Below are positions 57,373-64,000 of a DNA stretch of 64,000 bases, piece after piece; position 1 is the first letter of the stretch, and every line of letters starts with the position of its first letter. The stretch is from contig SCFE01000039.1 of the NCBI GenBank assembly GCA_004352715.1, positions 62,001 to 126,000 on the forward strand. Reading direction: 5' to 3'. The translations under genes were made by a program, and so were the position numbers. The stretch is from Hofstenia miamia. Its lineage: Eukaryota; Xenacoelomorpha; Acoela. The notes below the pieces were generated by a model. The model saw only the letters and a program-made list of their open reading frames with translations. It searched no databases and was not told the DNA's origin.

Positions 57373-59359
57373 ATGTAATGTATCCACGCTTTACTTCCTG
57401 TACACAACACAAAGTGTCATGTAAAAAGCAAAGTTGGAAACCGGGGGAGAGCTCAATTATTGATATATTTAAGTGCTGCTGGTAGAAAGGTTTTGCTCAG
57501 TCGTACTTTAGTTCGAGTACTATGTTTAGAGAATTTCATTCTTTCATTCATGGGATGATCATTATCATTATGAAACTTCCAGGTGTATTGTTTAAATGTT
57601 TCGTTGAAAGTACTATTAATGCTATCAATAAGCTCGTATTTACTGATGTTTGACAGTTTGGAAAACAGTTTGAGCGGTTTTCGTAAGCATTTTCTATTAT
57701 TTTCCGAAATTCCTGGTATCCACACCACAGAAGCATATGTATATATTGACTTAATGTATGTTTTAAAAATCATCCATTGTTTATGGGTTGGAATAAATTC
57801 AATAAAGAAAAACGTTGATAAAATAGAACGAAATGCCTTACAAACAAGATAATCCACTTGATCATTCCAGTTCAAATCCTTATTTATTTTAATGCCCAGA
57901 TATTTTACTAAGGTTGTTCCATGAAGTTCAAGTCCATCGCATTTAATTGACTTATTTATTAAAGGTATCATTCTTGAGTTCTTGATATTAGGATGTCTAC
58001 ACACCAATTCCATTGATTTTGCTTCATTAATTATTAGGTTGTTTGTTTTTGACATTTGTAAGACATCATTAACATTTTTCTCAAAACTATGCTCGTCCTT
58101 TTCACTAGAATATCTCCAGTTATACATGTACCATCCGAATATTTAATTATTTCTGATGTTGCAGGGTAAGTTAGTTTCTTTGTACATATTTCAATAGTAC
58201 GGTGTGTAAACAGCGCACCTGACATTGGTCTTTCTTGCGGCACTCCAACAGATAGAGTAATATTTTCAGAATATTTTAATCTTTCGAATTGAACACACTC
58301 ATTAAAATTAGAAAGATAGTTACTGATAAAAGTTGCCATCCATGGTGATTGCAGTTTTATTCTATTTACTATTTTGTTTTGCAATACTGTGTTACAAGCA
58401 CTACTATAATCTAAAAAGGCAATCTTTAGTATAGCCGTTTGCTTAGAGTTCAGTGTTCATTAAATACAATAATGCATCTGTTGTTGACCTATCTTTTTTG
58501 TAGGAAAATTGCTTTTAATCTAAAGAATTATTAAATTTACTAGTATAGAAAGCTGCTAATATAGAGTCCAGACATCTTGCTGCAATGGGAGTTATTGTTA
58601 TTGGTCTGAAGTGTTTATAGTTATTTTTATCTGGATTTGGTATTTTAGGTACGGGTATTACTACTGCTGATTTCCATCTTTTTGGGTAATAAAACTCATG
58701 TAGACATTTTGGTGTAAATATCTATAGGGTTTAGTCAGCTCCTTTACCAATTTTTTAAAAATCCAGGGTGGTAATACATTTTTTCCCGTTGATGTTTTTG
58801 GTCTTATCTTTCTAAAAGTGTTTTTCACCATTATTCTGTAATTAACGGTACTTCTTCATCATCATATATATATATATAAGCAAAAGAAACATGCTCCAGA
58901 AACAATCAGTGTACAGAAATTTTACGAATTCCGATATTCCAGCAATTTTATGGCTCATATGAAAACATTTTTTGGTTCCTTTGAAAGGCAGTGAATATTT
59001 TGCTTAGTTAGAGAAAATACAATGAAAACATAAGCCTTGAGGAAACTGATTACAGCATTGCAATTTCTACAATCTCTTTGCTTTTGCAATAAACGATTTT
59101 GGATAATTAAGAGTTACTTATAAATATTATTTAGGTGTTCATTGTATATTTGATGTGTTGGATTCCAAATATTGCATGGTTCTTTACCTGGGCATGGAAA
59201 ATTGAAATATTCCCGATTGTTTATGACAGCAACTTTGTGAATGTTACAATTTCATCTGTTTTCTTAAACAGCTGCTTAAATCCTGTCATTTACGCTCTCA
59301 GCATTCCTCCATTTCGAAAAGCAATCATCCCAAAGTTCTTATTGAGAAATGAAAAGTAA
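55806..59359 (+). CDS. Rhodopsin-class (class A) G-protein-coupled receptor, two exons, 305 aa
   Basis: Exon 1 is 55806-56498 (231 codons, donor gtaagt, phase 0); exon 2 is 59135-59359 (acceptor atttag). TM1 has IVGNVSV (N1.50), TM2 SLACLDL (D2.50), TM3 a Cys at its start (GICQF) and DRYLAI at its end. TM4 is LMCLTAHLIGVGLYF and lacks the usual Trp. A second Cys in loop 2 (DGVCYYS) can pair with the TM3 Cys. TM5 has LPTILLLFFYGNIF, TM6 CWIPN and TM7 NSCLNPVIYAL. An NLT glycosylation site sits at residue 2. Intracellular loop 3 and the C-tail are short. The intron falls at the TM5-loop-TM6 junction and holds an antisense retroelement. The ligand is unknown; a peptide or amine receptor specific to the lineage is possible. 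Confidence 0.93.
57329..57369. repeat. (TA)n microsatellite at the 3' edge of a retroelement
   Basis: About 40 bp of TA repeats lie directly beyond the minus-strand retroelement's C-terminal stop. It may derive from the element's 3' tail. Confidence 0.8.
57453..58862 (-). pseudogene. Non-LTR retrotransposon, 5'-truncated, antisense in the GPCR intron
   Basis: The minus strand reads WKSAVVIPVPKIPNPDKNNY (about 58680), FRPITITPIAARCLDSIL, then SPWMATFISNYLSNF, VGVPQERPMSGALF (altered motif B) and IIKYSDGTC (a broken YADD). A 224-codon block (58127-57453) follows with VKYLGIKINKDLNWNDQVDY and the C-terminal TYASVVWIPGISENN. This is the layout of CR1/jockey-like elements. The changed catalytic motif and several stops mean it is dead. 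The endonuclease and ORF1 are absent, as in ordinary 5' truncation. (TA)n tracts sit at both ends. Confidence 0.85.
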
Positions 59360-59413
59360 TTGCAACTAAGCAAAGATATTTCAATACATAAAAATAATCG
59401 CTTCACTAAGAGC

Positions 59414-59419
59414 AATAAA
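59414..59419 (+). terminator. GPCR polyadenylation signal
   Basis: An AATAAA lies 55 nt after the receptor stop codon, in a suitable position for a short 3' UTR. Confidence 0.6.
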
Positions 59420-60851
59420 CTTACATTTATTGGCTGTATATAGAATTTATTTGAATATAGTTGTTGTAGCTTAACGAAAAATTTAAAATTTTCATTTGAT
59501 GAATGAAGAATGCATATTTAGAATGTTTTTAGATAACAAAATATGTAATTTATATGTATATATTTGAAATTGCTGCATTATACCAAGACACATTCCAGGA
59601 TTTTTACTGCTGTGCTAACTCGACAAGATAGTCTCTGTACATACAGGAAGAATCTCAGTGTTCCATTAGTATATATGTGTAGCAACGTTTAATGTTCCGT
59701 TCCAAAAAAGAACAGGCGAAAATTTTGTATATTCCTAACATTTGAAATTTTGTGGGCTCCCAAGGTGGGGAGAAATGTTTCAGCTTGATTTGCGCCCATT
59801 CTCAAATCCATTTGTTCAAGTGCAACAATTCAATAAAAAAACAAAACAATTGAATACAAGAAAAAACACTCTAAAATTTTCAAGTTTTTTGTTTGTCCCG
59901 ATTGTTGCCAATACTAGTACTCAAATCAGCCACATGTAAACAAAATTAAAATTTGTTTATTATTTGTATTTTCTTATTTTGTTATAACCTAAAGTGCAAG
60001 GCAGGAGAAGGGGGTCAAGATTGGTTTTTCTTCATCACAGCCGACCATTTTATTCATGAAACTGCCTATTTTGGCCAAAACTACTTCTTAAATAAGCATT
60101 GCATTATATCTGTAAGAGCATACATTCAATTCCATATAAAAAGGTTATGAAAATAAAAACTCAGAATCCTATTCAATTTTTTGATCGTATAATAACTATT
60201 TCCACATTTAAATATATGTTGAAGTTCATTTTGAACAGCCAATTTTCGTATGAAATTCTTAATGAAAAAGTACTCAGAAATTCTTCACAAATATAATTTA
60301 TAAATTTTACCTCAAGTTAGCATCTAAAATAAGCAAAAAACAAGATCCTGGTCAAATATTGTTTCCATTAAATTGTATGAAAAGGTGAATTTACTACTAT
60401 AATAATAAAATTTGCTTTTGATCTAAGAATTATATTTAAGACTATCAGAAAAATATAATTCTGAAAATTATTGACTATAAATAGAATGTATAATGATTTA
60501 TTTCCAGGAGTCAATCATTGGACATGCATTTCCTATTGACTCGTACATTTTTTGCTTGATTATTGCCCGTTAACCTGTTCTGCATTTCCATGTCAGATTT
60601 TTGATGTTTCTCGTGGCTTCTGTTAATATTTTTCTGAATTTATGTCAATGAGTGGATATCGTTTGACTTTAATTAAGGTGATTCGATTTAGAACACTTTT
60701 GAAAATGTATACCTAAATTGCTGGATTCATGAACGAATTTAAATAATAGTTTAGAACAACTAAACTGATTTCTTTCTATTATTGCTAAAAGAAAAATCGT
60801 GCTTGTATGCTTTGTAAGTAATAAATATGTCAATCTTAATTTCTTTACTGG

Positions 60852-60957
60852 GATATATATATATATANNNNNNNNNNNNNNNNNNNNNNNNNNNNNNNNN
60901 NNNNNNNNNNNNNNNNNNNNNNNNNNNNNNNNNNNNNNNNNNNNNNNNNNNNNATAT

Positions 60958-60999
<42 letters not shown>
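60852..60999. repeat. (TA)n microsatellite interrupted by an N gap
   Basis: TA repeats on both sides of 60868-60953 show that the gap lies within one long dinucleotide tract. Confidence 0.9.
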
Positions 61000-61000
<1 letters not shown>

Positions 61001-62270
61001 GTTAGAAAATATTTTTTTTAAAGACATGAATGTTCACCATGGCTAATAATATCAAATTTAATATTTCATTCTTACTTGCTTTGATGAATATTATTCTGTA
61101 AAAAGTTTAATACATGAACTGGAATATTCGTAAACTTCACTTAATTGAGCAAATGTTGAACTTTTAAAATCTATTGATTATGGATAGAATAATCTCATAT
61201 TCCATAGTTTTGAACATAGCTTAAGAACACATATTTAACGTATTATATCAAACTTGAAAAATTCGCCAATTTTAACGAATTTTAAAATACTCAGAATAAA
61301 ATTTGTTCACACAATTCTTTTCTTAAAAAATAATAATAGAAAAAACCGATAACTAAATTTAATAAACGCCAGGAACTAAACTAACAAAATGTTAGCCGGA
61401 GCCTAGAAAACTGAGTGTCATTGTACAGTACATCATTGTATATTTTAATTGAATGTTTGGACTGTAGACTTGTATATTTTATATATGAAATATTATTCAA
61501 AATCTGTGTATAATCAAAAACATCATCACTTCTATTGCGTAATTACGTCATAATTGTAGCTTATCAGGAAAATTACTTACTTACATAAAATACGGTAAAA
61601 ATGACAAAACCTACCAAATAAAAATTAACGTTTAATTATAAGGGGATAACTCATGTATTTATGAATTAATTATTCAAATCCGTTGGTGGGTATATAGTGA
61701 TTTTGACATAATTGTGTTTAATACAACTTGTTTGTTCTCTACCATGCTCAACTCACAAATAATTATCACAGGGCTTTACCAAAGCAGCAACTATTCAATT
61801 TTGGGCTTGGAATACGCTGCTGAATTTCTATAAGAAGCTATTTTGATTTAGTAAACAATATTGTGATTAGGAAATTACTAAATGCATTGTTTGTAAATAT
61901 TCTATAACCAGAATCTCAAAATGTAAAAAGGAATTTTTTGAGACCATTGATTTTCGGGTGTCTGACATGTGGCATTACTTTGAGTCACTTTGGGTTAATC
62001 TGTTACCACTCTTATTAAAAACCATTGTATCTGCCATTTAGGTTTTTAACTATAGAGAACTAATTTTAAACAATTACGTGCACAAAATGTAGCCCTATGC
62101 TTGATTGAAAATTGGTGACTAGCTGTTTTAGTAACGTAGATTTAAAGACCCACTGCAGAGTTGCCACAAGGTCAATTATTTAAGCATATGTCCATCCAAA
62201 TTTAGAAATATGTGGTGAAGCCGAGGTTTAAATATATTCTCAAATAATTTTATAAACTAAATAATGAGAA

Positions 62271-62477
62271 TTCTGCCCAATCTTATTACAACCAAAATCT
62301 ATTAATGGCAAAGACCAAAATAGACATGGCCTGAGCAGAAGCCTTGCAAACACAAAATCAAACTATTAAAACANTTCTGCCCAATCTTATTACAACCAAA
62401 ATCTATTAATGGCAACGACCAAAATAGACATGGCCTGAGCAGAAGCCTTGCAAACACAAAATCAAACTATTAAAACA
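62271..62477. repeat. Duplicated 103-bp block around a single N
   Basis: Segment 62271-62373 is repeated at 62375-62477 with one difference seen, and N at 62374. Same artefact type as at 3636-3928. Confidence 0.9.
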
Positions 62478-62826
62478 GTGCGCTCAAACAGACCCAAATA
62501 CAGTGAATATTATAGAATTTTCAAAAATGCAATTCTCATTTTTAAGTTTTTACATTTCATACAAACAGATTTATATTTTCTATGAACACTCATTTTAAGT
62601 GTTTCAAATGCAAAGTTGTTTGCAGAACTTCGGTAGAGGCCCAAATATGAAGCGGCTCCAGCATTGAATACAAATCTATCCGACTCCATTACGATCTAAG
62701 CGACAATATTTTCACATAGACGAATATTTCGGAATTTTTGTAAACAAAAATCAACTAATAAAAATAGCTTTTCAAAAATCGTTTGGAACTGGAGCTGTTC
62801 CATAAAGATCTGGCTCTGGCTCCAAC

Positions 62827-63038
62827 CAGAGGGGCATGCAAGGAGGTGACCTTCTCGTCAGGTTTTCAAAATTAACATTAATTGTCTAAATCAAAAAATT
62901 TTCAGTTTGAAAATAATAAATTTATAATCTAACCTAGTGAAATGTATTTTTTACAGTCCATTCTATTTTGTCAATATTTTTAAAGATTTTAGTAATGACT
63001 AAGATGTCCCCCGGCAGAAAATCCTGCGTACGCTACTG
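62827..63038. mobile_element. Possible hAT-like MITE, 212 bp
   Basis: The ends are cagaggggcatgcaaggagg and, on the other strand, cagtagcgtacgcaggattt. The latter resembles the cagtggcgtagccagga ends of animal hAT MITEs. The flanks are gctccaac (62819-62826) and gctcccag (63039-63046), 6/8 identical. Ends match only moderately. Confidence 0.4.
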
Positions 63039-63046
63039 GCTCCCAG

Positions 63047-63479
63047 GGTTGCCATTAATATGGAAATTTTGCATCAAATCTAATCAAATCAACAGACTGT
63101 TTCCCATTGTATCAATTGATTTCAATTCAAATCAACAGAAATTTCTTGTCGATATCAACTGTAATATATTTTTTCACTACAAAGTATTCTTTACGTATTT
63201 CAAATAAATCCATTAAGGTGGGTACATAGTACATTAATAATGATTTAGTGCATTCAATTTTTCTCCTATGTCTTGCGTCAGTCACCAATATGTATGAAGA
63301 AAGTAGTTTTAGTAAGCCTGCACTTTCTATGTCTGTATATTGTACATAATGTGTACATAAAAAATTTTAAATAAATTTGAATGAAAAAGTTTTCTGCATA
63401 TCACGTTTTTAATTGGCGCTAAATGTGTATATTTTATTTAGCGCTAGATATACGTATACGCATCACGAAATTTTTAATC

Positions 63480-63518
<39 letters not shown>

Positions 63519-64000
63519 AAGGACTGTGCCAGTCCATTGCGCTAGATTTTGCTTTGACGCATTTTTATTTTTAGTTGATCCTGCGTTGGTCTTGAACCAA
63601 ATTTTGAATAAATTGATGCAAATAATAGACAAATAGTAAATATCACCCCTTGGGGGAGCAGAATCACCTTGTTTATTTATGCGTATTTTATTTTTGTAAT
63701 TTTTCTGAAACGATGAGTATTTCAACTTCCTATCGTAAAACTATGAATTAAGCGTATTTGTGTTGCATTGCAAGCAGCGGCGCTACACTGAGTGGATGTA
63801 CTGAAATTCTTTTTGAATGATTATTTTCGCATTATTACATCTTAATTGAAAAAATGAAGGCAATCCTCTGAGTGGAAAACCTAAGTCATTAAAGGAATAT
63901 AAAATTTTATAGTTAACCCGTCTAAGCAAAACATTTACTATTTGAAAATATCAAAAAAAAATATTCACTGTAAAATGTAAAAACCAATATATTTACCCCG
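63047..64000. other. Non-coding right edge
   Basis: It includes a (TA)n tract (63482-63515). Nothing else is recognised. Confidence 0.6.
63482..63515. repeat. (TA)n microsatellite
   Basis: An uninterrupted run of TA dinucleotides. Confidence 0.9.

Larger units (their letters stand above)
59420..62826. other. Intergenic AT-rich stretch
   Basis: It contains an 86-nt N gap (60868-60953) inside a (TA)n run ending at about 60999, and a gap-flanking duplication (62271-62477). No exon or RNA gene is recognised. Confidence 0.65.

Noticed and set aside
1-64000. tRNA, rRNA, snRNA genes or CRISPR arrays
   Set aside because: No A/B box pairs with a foldable cloverleaf, no rRNA-like blocks and no regularly spaced repeats were seen by eye; a covariance-model scan would be needed to exclude small RNAs.

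Overview
The window reads as AT-rich (well under half G+C by eye) nuclear DNA from a non-vertebrate animal. Genes are split into short exons with GT/AG junctions, and introns reach about 10 kb. The background is full of (TA)n microsatellites and decayed transposons, and there are no operons, ribosome binding sites or CRISPR arrays. The repeat mix (hAT MITEs, piggyBac, Penelope-like, several non-LTR lineages) does not fix the phylum; a marine invertebrate such as a tunicate, cnidarian or lophotrochozoan would fit.

Positions 1-42540 hold the 3' half of one large plus-strand gene, the syntaxin-binding protein tomosyn (STXBP5 family). Eleven core exons can be chained with matching splice phases, from the second WD40 beta-propeller through the Ser/Arg-rich linker to the C-terminal R-SNARE coil. 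The striking part is the 3' end: a phase-symmetric 78-nt cassette exon, a 15-nt microexon candidate, and two alternative R-SNARE terminal exons (41307-41465 and 42403-42540). The last arrangement resembles the alternative SNARE exons known from Drosophila tomosyn. The long introns host a piggyBac relic, a BED-finger hAT transposase relic, a possible mariner relic, and several short non-autonomous elements, two of them with exact 8-bp target-site duplications.

Positions 42541-55800 are mostly retroelement debris: a Penelope-like GIY-YIG endonuclease fragment, a minus-strand non-LTR element, an orphan terminal exon of a stomatin-like gene with a 1-nt frameshift, a nearly complete but frameshifted non-LTR element that appears to carry a C-terminal CCHC plus restriction-like endonuclease, and another reverse-transcriptase relic. 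A tandem pair of Cys-containing exon-like units lies at 53941-54145.

Positions 55806-59359 hold an intact two-exon rhodopsin-class GPCR whose single intron contains an antisense non-LTR element bounded by (TA)n. The remainder to 64000 is non-coding, with MITE-like and microsatellite sequence.

Several N gaps are flanked by near-identical direct copies (3636-3928, 36286-37018, 62271-62477), which look like unmerged allelic overlaps rather than biology. All assignments come from reading translations and remembered family motifs; no search was run.
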